DNA from: Glandiceps talaboti
Taxonomy: Eukaryota > Hemichordata > Enteropneusta > Spengelidae
Length of the DNA: 64,000 bases
Reading direction: 5' to 3'
Assembly: GCF_964340395.1 (NCBI RefSeq)
Contig: NC_135560.1
Span: 15,144,598-15,208,597, forward strand
Part shown: piece by piece, positions 1 through 12,748 of the stretch
Position numbering within the stretch: position 1 is the stretch's first letter
Layout of the letters: each line of letters starts with the position of its first letter
Made by a program: the position numbers and the translations under genes
The notes under the pieces: model-generated
Databases searched by the model: none
Told to the model about the DNA's origin: nothing
What the model saw: the letters and a program-made list of their open reading frames with translations, nothing else

Positions 1-1584
1 CATAACCTTTTGAGCCAATAGCTAACCAGAAGGACTTCACTTAAATCTAATAACTCAAAACGAATTTCACAGACAAGAAGAGCATTTGATGTAGCCGTTT
101 ACGTGTATGCATCAAATGTCACGTTTTTCAGCTTTATCCAACTTTGAGAGGGATTAACTGAATCGGACATTCTCATCCTTCTTTAGACAAATGTTTCTAC
201 AGGTTTCTACTGGTCGCCAAACACATGCCTGGCAAAGTCCCAAACGTCCAATTGTTATTTATGCCCGAACTAATCTCAATTACTAATTTTTAAAGGCTGC
301 TTTTCAATTTACTGCTACATTTACATGTCTGTGATGTTTTGTGTCACTGACTGCCTCAATACGTGCGTTTGCACTGGAGAATCTGATGGCAATCCAACTA
401 ACACGAGGTAGGCGGATAAAATTTCAGTCCGAAGGCGTAAAGTGACTAGTATTCGGAAACTTTAATATCTGCATTGCATGCCAAGTGAATGTTGATATGA
501 TAGGGTATGGATATTGGTTCGTTGTCATGATGTTAATCCGGGTTGATTGTCAAAATATGAGAGTATTGCAATTTCGTCGAGTTACTACTGTTTGTATGTT
601 GCCCATGGGCATATACATGCACACTTTGCGTCCTGGCTAACTGTTCCGGATGTTCCTACCTGAACAAAACACGACACGACAAGGTAAATAGCGAGGAATG
701 CAATATACTTGTAGACAGACTCACGGTTCAGGTTGTGCCAAATAGTGACAACAGTTACCATATGACTGGGTGCAATCGTGACTCATAAAGTTAGACTGGT
801 GATATCAAAAATCGCGAAATATTTCCGGACGCAGACGATTAGGGTTTCAGCTTTGCCTATGTACAGAAAACTAACTATACTCTCATCAATAAAAAACAAA
901 TATTTGTTCTCACCAGTCTGTATATGTAAATTTTCTAGAAGGTATAAAAATTGTGTATGTCTGTATTCTCTTTTCTTATTTGTATGTTTCGTAGTATAAA
1001 ATAGTGTGATATTTACCATTCAGAATTGGCAATCAGAATTATGTGTGTACAGATACTTTGAATTTTAAGGTAACACTTTCCACCTGGATGTAATGATTGC
1101 AATAGTGAGTGCATGGTATTCAAGTGTTATATTTCTTTTAAAATACATGTGTGTATATATTAAAGTAATTTACCTTGTATGTAAAAGGGATGTTTTAAGT
1201 CTTATATGTATCACTTTTAATCTAGTATAATGAATAATAAAACATACATCGTCATATAGCAAATAATATTTGGATTCTAATTTATTTGTTATCGATCAAA
1301 TATGATCAAAACACCTTTGTAACAGGAAAAAAAGAGCGGTGATGACGTCATGATCAATGAAAAGAGCGTCCTTTCTTTGAACAAGTGTACACTGAGTGTG
1401 TCTTTTGTGTATATGCCAATAAATCTATGGACGATTAAAGTTGAACGAGAAAGGTAGGTTGTTGGTGGAGGAAACCACTCACGCGATTTCCCTTTTATTC
1501 AATATACATTCCAATTATGAACATGATTTAATACATAGCTGTCAGACCTGTCAATCAAATGCGCCCTTTCGAAAGCTACACAAG
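1..1584. other. Intergenic stretch at the left edge
   Basis: No gene was seen. It contains a TGACGTCA palindrome at 1343-1350 and a 9-bp inverted repeat CATTTGATG/CATCAAATG at 83-91 and 110-118. Frames are under 80 codons. Confidence 0.6.
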
Positions 1585-1912
1585 TATAATTTGCATAAAA
1601 AAATCTGATTTGTATATTAATGTATCATTTACATATCATTTACCCTTAATAATTAGCATATGCATATCATTTGCATATACATGTATCATTCGCATATACA
1701 TCCATCAACTGATTTGTGTATTCATGTACAGTTAATGATTATTACATTATATTATTTACATATACATGTATTAGTACCGTTTTGCATATATATACACGTA
1801 TTAGTATCTTTATCAAGACAGGTATCAGCAATGATTTGCATATTCAGATACCATTTGTGAATGTTTGCATGTAGAGGCATATAATTTACATATACATGAG
1901 TCTTTAATAAGT
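1585..1912 (+). repeat. Degenerate repeat rich in octamer-like ATTTGCAT words
   Basis: Exact ATTTGCAT occurs at 1589-1596, 1669-1676 and 1834-1841, with near copies (ATTAGCAT, TTTTGCAT, ATTTACAT) between. Each is often followed by ATATACATGTAT (about 1674, 1758, 1889). This looks like an old tandem repeat of roughly 20-30 bp. ATTTGCAT is the POU-domain octamer, so the tract could bind such factors. Confidence 0.45.
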
Positions 1913-3378
1913 TGCATAATCTTACTATTTACTCATATATGTATAAGGAATTATTTGAATAATGTGATTTTAATATAGATATATCATTTGTATAGATGAT
2001 AACACAGTTCGAAATTGATTTCTGAAAAAACAAATCACCCACATAAAATAGTGCCATTCTTCGTAAATATAATTGGCAATGAAATTGACTGTTTACAGTT
2101 ATGAAAGATAGCCAATATTAAGCTCGATGTTTTACAAATGGGAAAATATGTAGATATACATGATATCACTTCTCTGTACACTGTATCAGAAAACAGATAT
2201 CAATCATAAAGAAAAGGAATTTTAAGTAGACACACTTACAAAGTATGTCCATTTTGATCAAATTCTGTTTACACGACGTCAAGATGTCTATTCTCTGAGG
2301 CAGTTTTATCATTTTATCACGGTAGGTTCATAATTATCTTGAGTTAGCTCCCCCATTTTACAAAGGCCTCGAACGAAAACAATTATGTCGCCAAAAGGGG
2401 TATACGTACAATTGAGTCGTCGGTAACTCTTCAATGAGTACAGTATAAATTTTGCAATAGTTAGTTGCAACAGTTTAAAATGAATTGTGTGACCCTGAAA
2501 GAAGAATTTTTGCCAATATTTCAAATTTGAGATTATTTCATGATATATAACCCTCTACATTATAAAAGACCAATGAAAACCTAGTTTCTTGTAATATTAA
2601 GTCGGAATGCATGTCGCCTAATAAATTAGTTTTTCTATTTCATTTTGAAAACGAAGTCAGTCTAGTTCGGTCTAGCGCGTCATGTGAAACCAGAACTCAC
2701 AATAGCACTTAAATAACATAGTACACTTTACGTATAACGAGTCGTTAAGGTTAGTTGGCTTATTACATTATCAAAATACCTTAGGCAATAATTAAAATGT
2801 GTTTTTTTTTAAAGCAAACATTTCTTGAACACATTGCACTCGTAATGTTACTAATGTATGCGGCTCACGTTAACAGCAATGTCCACATATTAATGACTAT
2901 ATGACTATGTTGACATTTTCATATCTAGTATATTTTTGTGGAGAGTAAAATGCACCACTTGACTTTTTTGACATGCTATGTTATAATACATCTCCATTTC
3001 AATATATGATACGAATTACTCGTACAAAGTGTCACAAAGGGAAGATATAATGCAAAGATGCAAAACAAATCAAATAAAAGAGGTTTCATTAAAAATGTAA
3101 TTGAAAACAGAATTGTTGATGCCATGGTAACCACGCCCCTTTCCCCTAAGCCCTACCATGATGAAAAATGCAGCACTTGATAAAGATTGGATGAAAATGA
3201 CGCAAATCAAAATTAGAGCATAAAATAAACAGTACAGTACAGTTTAACAAATCAATATTAAACGTTTCATAGTTTCAATGTTTTTCTTTTGTACAAGTAA
3301 ACAGACGACAATGAAACCGGAAATATGTCCAAATATATAAAAGGTCAACTGAATTTTAAAATGATGATTAAAAGTGCT
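1913..3378. other. Intergenic stretch, no feature recognised
   Basis: AT-rich unique sequence. The only frame listed in the region (2309-2524, minus) has no motif. Confidence 0.6.
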
Positions 3379-3640
3379 ATGTATGTATGTATGTATGTAT
3401 GTATGTATGTATGTATGTATGTATGTATGTATGTGTGTGTGTATGTATGTATGTATGTATGTATGTATGTATATGTGTATGTATGTATGTATGTATGTAT
3501 GTATGTATGTATGTATGTATGTATGTATGTATGTATGTGTGTATGTATGTATGTATGTATGTATGCATGTATGTATATGTGTATGTATGTATGTATGTAT
3601 GTATGTATGTATGTATGTATGTACATGTGCGTACGTACGT
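3379..3640 (+). repeat. (ATGT)n microsatellite with GTGT and ACGT interruptions
   Basis: About 60 units with four short variant patches, grading into TACGTACGT at its right end. Frames of 63-155 codons over it are artefacts. Confidence 0.95.
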
Positions 3641-4799
3641 TTCTTTGTGTGTTTGTTACGAGACTAAAACAGAATATTATTCTTGGAATATGGTGAAGTG
3701 CGATGACAGTGATGATGCTGGTAATTACGAGAATAATGAAGTTGATATCGCTGTTGTTTATTTTGGGAAGGTGTGTGTGTGGTGTGTGTTAATGAGTTTA
3801 ATGACTATAAACCACTGTGGTGATAATGATGAAAAGTGGATGAAAGCTTATTAGTATTAGAAAGTTATTAGTAAACATGATTATCAAATGATTATAATAA
3901 TTGACAGGGGTGTCATCTCAGGAAATCCAATTATAAAATTTAATTCATCCTGGTATTAGAATGATACCCCCAATGTTGACAATTATAACAGTTCATATTT
4001 TTTTTTCAGCAAGCACATTGGTACAGTTCATTACTGCAGTATGATGCTCTTCAAGTAGGAATAGAAAACAGCTATCTGTTGATTGATTGTTATCATTATT
4101 CGGTAACTAGTTTTATAGCTCTGTGTATAGATATTAAAAATAATCGGTCTACAGTACTGCTGATGCACGTAAATGCAAAATTCTCCAAATCGTTTCTAGA
4201 AATTGTAAATCGAAATATTGAGCACCTAATATTAAGCAATTAAGTGGGGTGGAGGGGGACGGGGATGTGTATACAGGGTGTAAATGAGGTGTGACAGTGA
4301 TTTAGTTCTAACATAAATTACCAATGACAAAGTGTATTCTTATTTCGTGCCAGTAACTTTTGATTAGTATTCAATGTATATTAAAGTGAGATATTGAATA
4401 ATAGATGCTGCTTTAGAGCCTGGCAAATGCTGTTATCACTGACTAAATACCCTGGAGGGCAATTCAGTTTTATAATATTTATCAAAATTTGATTGGAAGC
4501 TGTTACGTTGATAAATGATGATCGATCTTTATGTCTGGCAATGGGTTTGTTTTCAGCTTTTTAAATCTATCATGTTGTCAAGAACATGTGTTTGAGGAAT
4601 ATATTTATAAGAAACATCCCGAGGTATTTTATGGCAAAAATGACTCTAACGCGTATTAAAATTGGCAGAAACTTCTAACAGAGTCTAGATGTTGAATGGA
4701 TTTTGAAATTGTATTACACGATTCAAGACGTCTTATGTCACTATAATATTTCTTTTATGTTAAATTTCGTGAGACATTGTAACCATTGCGACCAGTACG
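3641..4799. other. Intergenic stretch
   Basis: A G-rich segment at 4244-4264 (GGGG, GG, GGGGG, GGGG) could form a quadruplex. Nothing else was seen. Confidence 0.6.
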
Positions 4800-5235
4800 C
4801 CTGATCAAGCACCGTCTGACGCGGTAGAAAGCTAACTAAAATTGCCACATTTTATCGTCTGACTCGACGGCGATTTCGCTAAAACTGTTACATTTCATCG
4901 GTTGACTGCACACAAATCTTGCCATAATTGCTACATTTCATTGTTTGACTCGACGAAAAATCTTATTGATATTGGCACATGTTATCGCCTGGCTATCTGA
5001 TTAATGTTGCTACATTTCATCATTTTTCTTAGCGAAATGTGTCTAACATTGCTACATTTTATCGTTTGGATCAACAAAAAGCTATCACACTATTCAATAG
5101 TTCCACATTTCATCGTGGGGGTCGACGAAAATTTTAATGATATTGCTACATTTTTATCATCTGGTTCGGAAATGAAACCTTTAGCTCAACAAGAATGTTT
5201 TTATTATTTGCTACTGTAACATTTCATCGTTTAGT
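4800..5235 (+). repeat. ~43-bp minisatellite, locus 1
   Basis: Nine forward cores (ACATTTTATCGTCTG type) start at 4847, 4890, 4933, 4977, 5012, 5054, 5105, 5148 and 5219, with a partial one before them. Modal spacing is 43 bp. The best unit reads ATTGCTACATTTTATCGT, then CTGACTCGACGAAAAATCTT. Units are diverged. No opposed arm is evident here, unlike the loci at 11.3 and 35.5 kb. Confidence 0.8.
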
Positions 5236-6173
5236 TTGACAAACACCTTTATTCACAAACATTGATGTTTTTCTCTATGAAGCTCAAGGTATGTTACATG
5301 TAGCTTACATCATAGTCACTTAACGAAAACTACCCTTAGATCTGCTTCCCTCTCTGCAACGCCGTCTTCGAGTTGACCGCCTTGGCGTGTTTTCCATCTC
5401 CTTGTCGAATCAAGGGCAAAATACCAGTAATAAGTCAAAATGAAACATTATTTTACATCTCAGTACCCAGAATGTTCGATGAGGTGAATCTGTAGTTTAG
5501 TCTGAGGTGGTGGGATGGGGGGGGGGGGGTACCCTCTTTACCTCTTGCTGTCCACATCACAGGAGACTGTACTTACACGCATACTAACATGGAAGCTTTC
5601 TAAATACATAAGATGACTTAAGCTCGTATAATCGTTATGTTATCTTTGGAAGCTCTACAATATCCAAGGTTGAGTTTTCAATTATAGAGGTCAATCTAGG
5701 TCAGATTACAATCTTATCGGACTTAATGCAAACGTCAAAGCAAACGTTAGATGGAATAGATACGCAGTTTTATGAACTTTCAAACGCGAGTTATATATAT
5801 GCAAACAACACGTGTAAGATGTGACGATTGCGTGTTACGATCGTTGAGATTGCCAGAGGTCAACGTCTACCCTGATTTAAACAGCAAAATGCTACCAGAG
5901 GGCGCTTTGTCATGGCTTTGTAAATGGTAAGAGTTAGTCACAAGTAGTTTCTTATTATTTTGCACCTTTTAGCTTTTATTTCAAAATGATTGAGTAGAAA
6001 CAAATCGTCATATGGCGCGACATAAATTGTACTAACATTGTATGTATCACCCAGCTCGAAACATTTTGCTAAAACAAAACACAGCTTCTTTTCACCAACT
6101 GGCGTAACAATTATCCTACCACCATATCTAAATTTACCCAGTGTGAGCTTAAATAATCCTAAAACGAGTACAT
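5236..6173. other. Intergenic stretch with a poly-G run
   Basis: A 13-G run lies at 5517-5529 within a GGTGGTGGGAT context. No gene was seen. Confidence 0.6.
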
Positions 6174-6241
6174 GGTCACTGCGCTTGATTTTGCGACACT
6201 CCTAGGCTAACAGAGTGTCGCAAAATCAAACACAATGACCG
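6174..6241. repeat. Hairpin with perfect 17-bp arms inside a longer imperfect inverted repeat
   Basis: TTGATTTTGCGACACTC (6185-6201) and its exact complement (6213-6229) flank an 11-nt loop. GGTCA at 6174 and TGACC at 6237 extend the pairing imperfectly to about 28 bp per side. It may be a tiny foldback element or a relic of one. Confidence 0.9.
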
Positions 6242-6611
6242 TTCACCTGTTCATGCATGTTTGTGGATGAAAACATAACAATTGCACTTGTATTAAAATT
6301 TGAGTCATGCCAGATTATAAAATGTAGCAACATAATACGACTTAAATTTGTAGCTATGTTAGTAAAATGTGTTTATTAAACCAGGCAATAAACTGTTACA
6401 GTAGTAACATAAGGAAGATTTTTGTCGAGCCAAAAATAACGATTTGTTTATACCATAGACCCTCGGTCTACGTAAGTGATACAAATAACTCAGATCCAAT
6501 TTAAAGTGGACACTATATATTGTAATTATTGTGTATTTATTTTGAAATTTCAAATAGTCACTACAATGTGATATAACATATATCAAGTTATTGTTTTTTA
6601 ACTCAATAAAT
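6242..6611. other. Short intergenic stretch
   Basis: It contains a small hairpin TAGACC-CTC-GGTCTA near 6456-6470. Nothing else was seen. Confidence 0.55.
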
Positions 6612-6679
<68 letters not shown>

Positions 6680-6680
6680 A
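6612..6680 (+). repeat. (GAAA)n purine microsatellite
   Basis: About 17 uninterrupted copies follow AACTCAATAAATAA. A pure homopurine tract of this length can form a triplex. The preceding AATAAA leaves open a retroposon 3' end, but no body is recognisable. Confidence 0.95.
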
Positions 6681-8604
6681 AAGTAAAATTAAAAGTAAAG
6701 TAAATTAAAGAAATATGTTATTATATTTCATTATGTTAATATTGTTTTATAGATTAAAAATCCAAACGAAGACCCAATCCTCATCCAAATGGTTAATTTG
6801 AAAGAAAATAATGCATAATACAAACCGAACTTTGCTAAACAGGTGAACTGAATAAAAAATGACAACGTTTGCAAGAAGGATCCCGAATTTCGAATTTTAC
6901 TTCTAGAAATATGAGTTATTACAGTTCTATTTCATTTTCATTAATTCATCAAGTTGTTGACAATACGAAAATACACTCGAAATGAAACAAAATATAGGGC
7001 AATGTAAATTTTAATTTCATGCGCTTGACTAGCACACCATGATAATAATAACTTTCAATCACTGAATTACCCTGTTTATTCAAAAAACCTATAAATATAT
7101 ATATATCATGAACGCTAAGACGAACGACAATGAAATATTTCAAGAAATACAACACCCGTAAGAGAAATATGAATGATTCAATCGAGAACGAGCTGTTCTG
7201 TTAGTATATTTCTAACTAAGACTACTCGCCTAGCATATATATATTAAGTTTTACAACAACTACATGTTGTCACGTTGTTGGTTGATTAAGTGTATTAATA
7301 AAAAAGTGGAATATTATGCCGTGAGTTGAGTGCACTTTCAATGCCATGACATATCGATTTTCATAAATTCTCATTATAAACAAACACAGATGCGGAAATA
7401 AAAAGATCGATATCTGATATTAACATGTCAAACACGATATTTTCAACCTGTGTGACCTCATGAAATTGATAGACGCCAAAGATACGGACAGCCAAGATAG
7501 CCGTCTATCGAATCACTGCGCACTACCTTTGCTAACGCTTCGATATGCTGATGTATACGAAAGTAACATCATATAGCTGTTTTAAAGGAAAATCAGAGAG
7601 GTTCACAAAATAATTAAAACTTAAGACCAAATCTGATTGGAAACTCGAATCTGATATAATTTATCATATATCACTTGTATCTGTTCATTTCCTTCGCTTA
7701 TTGCTCGAATTGAGTCCCCAGAATTCTGTCACTCGGCCTGAAGTGCCAAATGTATCAGTGTATTGACCCATTACATTGACGCAGATGAACAGGTCAATAG
7801 AAAAGTGATGTGTCAAGTTTGACATGTTTCAGAAAAAATAAAGTAGTACGCACGGAAGCGCTGTGCTATATCAACGGCAATCAATTCATCAATAAATGTA
7901 CTTTTTGGTGTATGCAAATAGATAAACCTGTGGGAAAAAGTGATGACGTCACATTTAGGCAGGTTTTCTGTGTTTTCCCACCTGATCATTTAATGTACAT
8001 ATATGGATGCAAACGTCATCTGTGTTTTATTTTATCTGGAATGTTTATTTCTTTTGATGTATATATATGTACAGGAAAAACAGACCAGTAGCAAACACTT
8101 TGCCTTTGGCTCAATACCCAGTACTTTAAAATAGCCAGGTTTTTTCTCATATAACTTACACTCCATACGACATTGAGGATAATTTAAGCTAGGAAACCGC
8201 CCTCTCGCGTTACAGCCTTTGCTTCGAGAAAGTGTTGGATTCTGTTATAATTGCATGTGCTTCACACACCGCAGCGCTCGTTAAGAGTTGTCGACAGTGC
8301 CTACTCAACTACGAAATATTCAAAACAACATTACATATCATATTTCCATAAGCAAATATAATCAAGAAGTTGAAGATGCGAATATTTCAACTGCTATCTG
8401 GGGAACATGAACAAAGATGTGTAAACAGACAAACTAGATAGAAGAGATATTGGTTATTCGAACGGTTCCCTTCCCTGCCTAAAAATTGACACCAAGCCCA
8501 TACGCCCTCAATCGGAGGGTACTACTTGAATGGAATTGTTGTCCGTGTGTATGTTGGCACACGCCCGCCAGCAAAGCTGTTGCGGCACATAACAGAACAT
8601 AATG
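6681..8604. other. Intergenic stretch
   Basis: It has a TGACGTCA palindrome at 7944-7951 and a short (AT)n at 7097-7107. No gene was recognised. Confidence 0.6.
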
Positions 8605-8650
8605 CAACACAACACAACACAACACAACACAACACAACACAACACAACAT
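8605..8650 (+). repeat. (AACAC)n microsatellite
   Basis: About nine pure pentanucleotide copies, the same motif as the large arrays at 21, 23 and 30 kb. Confidence 0.95.
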
Positions 8651-10464
8651 GACTTCCTTCAAAATTCTGCACATCAGATACCTCTGTGCATTGTATGATT
8701 ATTATTGTTAGTCTCCAAAATATGGCTGGACTACATGCTAGTCAATATAATACGCAATTATATGGCTCTTGAAAAGGTCATACAAGGAGACTCCGTGATG
8801 TCTAGATGTTAGTTGCTAAGACGGACCTTTCCCTAGGTCAAATAAGGATGCTTCAGGAATTATGTTGTGTTGAACGATAAGACAAAGTATATAATATATC
8901 GTGCATTATGTTTTCTTCGCTCTTTTCTCTAGATAAGATAATCGTCACAAAACAGATTAAATCAGCATTCGGTCCATGCGTCTTTGATGGAACCGTGACA
9001 TTCATTACGCCAATTTTACATAGATGTTGGCGTTTTGTAAGTTGATGTATATCAAATCACTAATAGATGAAAATGAGATGAAAGATTTGTTAGTCAACCA
9101 AAGAATATCCCAACTACTTGCAATGCTTACAGCACATATACAACTACTATACTACTACTATCGTTAGTTACAGAGATGCCTGTCATCAGAACATCAATTA
9201 TTAGGGATGGACAATTCAAACTGACTTTGAAGATGACAAAAAGGCCTTCTCCTTTCATCATATCGCACTATCAAACTCTAGTACCGATACACGTAGCCAT
9301 AGAGCACTGCAGGGTGTATCTTACACGAATACACACACTCAAACATAATGGCATATATACGTACTGTGATTGCTAGAAGAACTGTTACTTTCATTACAGC
9401 TTGCATCCTGCTGTGTGCCATGGTCATCTGTATATGTTTACGAGAATCTTAATATTGTAATGTGGAGAAAATGTTTCGGCACCTTCATTGCCACGTTTTA
9501 TGGTCCACTACTGATAAAATGATGTTTCTGGTGACATCAGTTGCTGTTCAAGCGCTATAAAATGGTTAAGGCCACTTCAAGAATAATCCGTATCACGATT
9601 ATTGTACCATCCATAATGACCAGTAATGTTGTATAATGACAAGGAGAACCAACATTATTTGGCATGCTGTGTCTCATTTTACAAACAATCCGACATTGCT
9701 GTCACTCTCATGTCAAGTTGTGTTTACACAAGGGTGGAATGTGTCAATTTATACAAACGTTTGATATCCTAGTCTGTGTTGGTTCCTACAAAGTAATAAA
9801 CGACGTATATTCTGTTTGCACGAGCATGCTTGTTGACAGTCAAAGGACAGACCCTGAGACGCGGCTGTCTTCCCGACATTGTACGGACTCCAGAAACGTA
9901 CACGCTGTGATTTTGTTGCAAATCTGACACAGTGCGTTGTAGTCAAATGCTAAATGTCTAGCCTGGAATCCCTAAAATTCAGAATTTTAATCCAAGTAAT
10001 CTACTGGATTGATAAATTGTTTGGTATTAGAGTGGGTATAACGCGGGTTAGTATCCGTGAGCTATAATATGAACTAAAGTTAATGTTATCTGTCATCTGG
10101 AAGGTGTTCATCTTTCTCTACTTCCAATCACTCCACGGTTGGGATAATCAAGAATTGGTAATACAAATACTACTGAGGAAACCGAGCTGTCGGTCTACTC
10201 TAAGACTTAACGATACAAACTTACATCATGGTAGTTTTTGAAGTACACAAGTGATCATGGGTGTATAGTCGTGACTTTGTTGTTTGATATATTCAACCAG
10301 TAGTGTTACACTGAAAGTCGCTAAAATGTACACTCCAGTCTGCAAAAGCATGGATGTCATCACAAACACAACCTTAGTTGTAGGTACAATTAAACTTCAG
10401 ATCACTATAAAAGGAATGTCTCTTCAATAGCTTACATCAACATGGCTGCCATAGCAAAGTTTTA
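8651..10464. other. Intergenic stretch, no gene recognised
   Basis: A 17-bp palindrome TAAAATTCAGAATTTTA lies near 9973-9989. Frames are under 90 codons and lack motifs. Confidence 0.6.
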
Positions 10465-10516
10465 GTTTCTACATGTTATGTAGTTGAAAAGTTTCTACAT
10501 CTTATGTAGTTGAAAA
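10465..10516 (+). repeat. Two-copy 26-bp tandem repeat
   Basis: Units 10465-10490 and 10491-10516 differ at one base. Each contains CTACAT and ATGTAG as a small inverted pair. Confidence 0.9.
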
Positions 10517-11289
10517 GCTTGTCACTGAATTGTCTAGCTTCCACAGCTTTATCCAAGGACTGAGTTATAAGAAACTGCCTATGTTCTGACAACGGAGTTC
10601 TTTCTTTCATTGATAGTCCATCAACAACATCGTGTTTATGTTCAAATCTACTTTCACGTAATTTATTCATCGATCCAGAAGTAATGAAATGTAAATATGT
10701 TTCAGGCACTCAAATGCATCAGAAAACTGCCACATTATCGTTGCATGTATAGCGGAAAAAGCAGCACTCTTTACATAACGGCTGGTTAGGCAATGGGTCT
10801 ATATTTATTGCTTTGCGTTCTTGTGAAATGTTCATGTGATGAAAAGGCTTATGGCGTTTAATATTGATGAAGAAGAAAAAATTGATTTTCTCCTGTGTGT
10901 AATGACCACAGAAACTCGATTACGGTAACATCGATGATAAATGACATAATTTTTTGGGATTGATAGCAATCAAAACTACTCTTAAATTGGCAATGAGACA
11001 AAAAAGGGATATTCCATTTTACAAAAATGGGGGTTAGGTAGGGTAAATGCAGGCGTTGGCCTAAGGTGACGATATAATTGTATTGTATTACGTTTTTTCA
11101 AATGCGTATATACGTTTTGTTTAGTGAGAAGAATTGTGAGCATAAGATAACCACTCGGGAAGAATATTCAGCAAAAATATAATGACACAAATCCCTGTAG
11201 AGGGATATATTAACAACCATAGAGAGAACAATATAATAATGCAACAACCAATCGCTTCTCGTTTTACTGTCGTTTTACCAGCTGATCAG
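10517..11289. other. Intergenic stretch with one weak open segment
   Basis: A minus-strand frame (10476-10709, opening at a GTG, not an ATG) has a protein-like composition (KERTPLSEHRQFLITQSLDK). It is preceded by TTTTCTGATGCATTTGAG, which could be an acceptor, but lacks a clear donor. It is not called as a gene. Confidence 0.3.
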
Positions 11290-11695
11290 CAGAAAAAGAA
11301 ACGTCGTCTGCTTCGACAACAATCTCACGAACATACGTTATCGTCTGGGCCGATAAATATATACGAATTTCTTTTTCCATTTTGTCGTCTGACCCAACAA
11401 ATAACATACGAAAATTGTTACATTTTATTGTCTGGCTTGGAAAATATGTGAACTTTGTTACATTATATTATTAAATTTAGCTTAACAAGTACCTTACATT
11501 TACTAAATAGCCCGTCTGGCTTTACAAATATCATTTTGTACATTTCCACATCTTATATTCCCACACGAGAACGATTTGAGTACAGTTGTTATATTCTTGT
11601 TTGCAGCCCTGAATTTGGGTAATATCTTTGTGTCACGCCAGACGACGAAAATAAAAAAACTGTATTGATAAGATTTGTTGATCCAGGCGATGCTT
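11290..11695. mobile_element. FB-like inverted minisatellite element, locus 2 of the ~43-bp repeat family
   Basis: The forward arm has about six cores of the TACATTTTATCGTCTGGC type, near 11296, 11333, 11377, 11420, 11460 and 11496 (spacing 36-44). It is followed by reverse-orientation sequence at 11634-11690 (GTCACGCCAGACGACGAAAA, then ATAAGATTTGT). That segment aligns with the right end of the locus at 35510-36080 (GTCACGCCAGACGATAAAAT, then GTAAGATTTGT). Opposed arms suggest the same element type. No coding sequence was seen. Confidence 0.55.
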
Positions 11696-12435
11696 TTACC
11701 TACCCACTGACTTCCATTAATATTGTAGAAATTTTTAAAAATTGCAGAAATAAAAAAGTTATTCTTTAAATTGGTGAGAAGATGGAAACTAGAAATTAGT
11801 TTGGAACACACAGTTTATTCCTCAAAACAACAAGTTCGAAGTTTTTTGAACATATTAAACATGTACCGTTTCGGCTAAACGTTTTCATAAAATGTAGTGA
11901 TGAAAGACGTGACTCCCACAGGTGGTTGGCGTTTATCATGACAAATAAAAAAGTAATGTCCCAGTACTTCTGTTACCGCAAGGCAATAAAGCATCTGTTG
12001 AATAATGGAAACTACGGTCCCTGCTGTTTGCTGAAATCCCTCGTCAAATGTGTCACAAAATCCTAAATACGTGTACTAGCCTTGCATCTTGTATACTACG
12101 CTTGACAAATTGAACTATCGATAGAAATGTGACAATGACCTTCGTTTGTATCGATCGTATCGATCGAATGTCCATCAACTCACCTCATTTCCAAAAAAAA
12201 AAAGGATCGATGGTTGAAGTACAATTGATTTTGATTGTCAATGGCATTGCAAGTGGTGTATTCCCGAATGGATTTCCTTCCAAAAATGACAGTGCCATCA
12301 ACTTGTAGGATTATCAATTGCAAAAATGTCCAAACAACAAATGAATATTGAAAAAAATACAGAGACAAAAGATGATGTAAGTAAACCTCGTTGCACCAAA
12401 TACATGTACACTAATACAAACATATGACAAAATCC
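11696..12435. other. Intergenic stretch
   Basis: It has a short direct repeat TATCGATCG near 12150-12168 and an A11 run at 12193-12203. No gene was seen. Confidence 0.55.
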
Positions 12436-12538
12436 ACAGACAGACAGACACACAGACAGACAGACAGACTTGTATATACATGTGTGCATACACGTACGTA
12501 CATATATACATACATACATACATACATACATACATACA

Positions 12539-12574
<36 letters not shown>

Positions 12575-12669
12575 TATACATACACATACATACATACATA
12601 CATACATACACACACACACATATATACATACATACATACATACATACATACATACATACACACATACAA

Positions 12670-12700
<31 letters not shown>

Positions 12701-12748
12701 CATACATACATACATACATACATACATACATACATACATACAAACAAA
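12436..12748 (+). repeat. Compound tetranucleotide array (ACAG then ACAT)
   Basis: An ACAG block (12436-12469) is followed by ACAT units with short ATAT and ACAC interruptions to 12748. Frames of 95-141 codons on both strands are artefacts. Confidence 0.95.
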
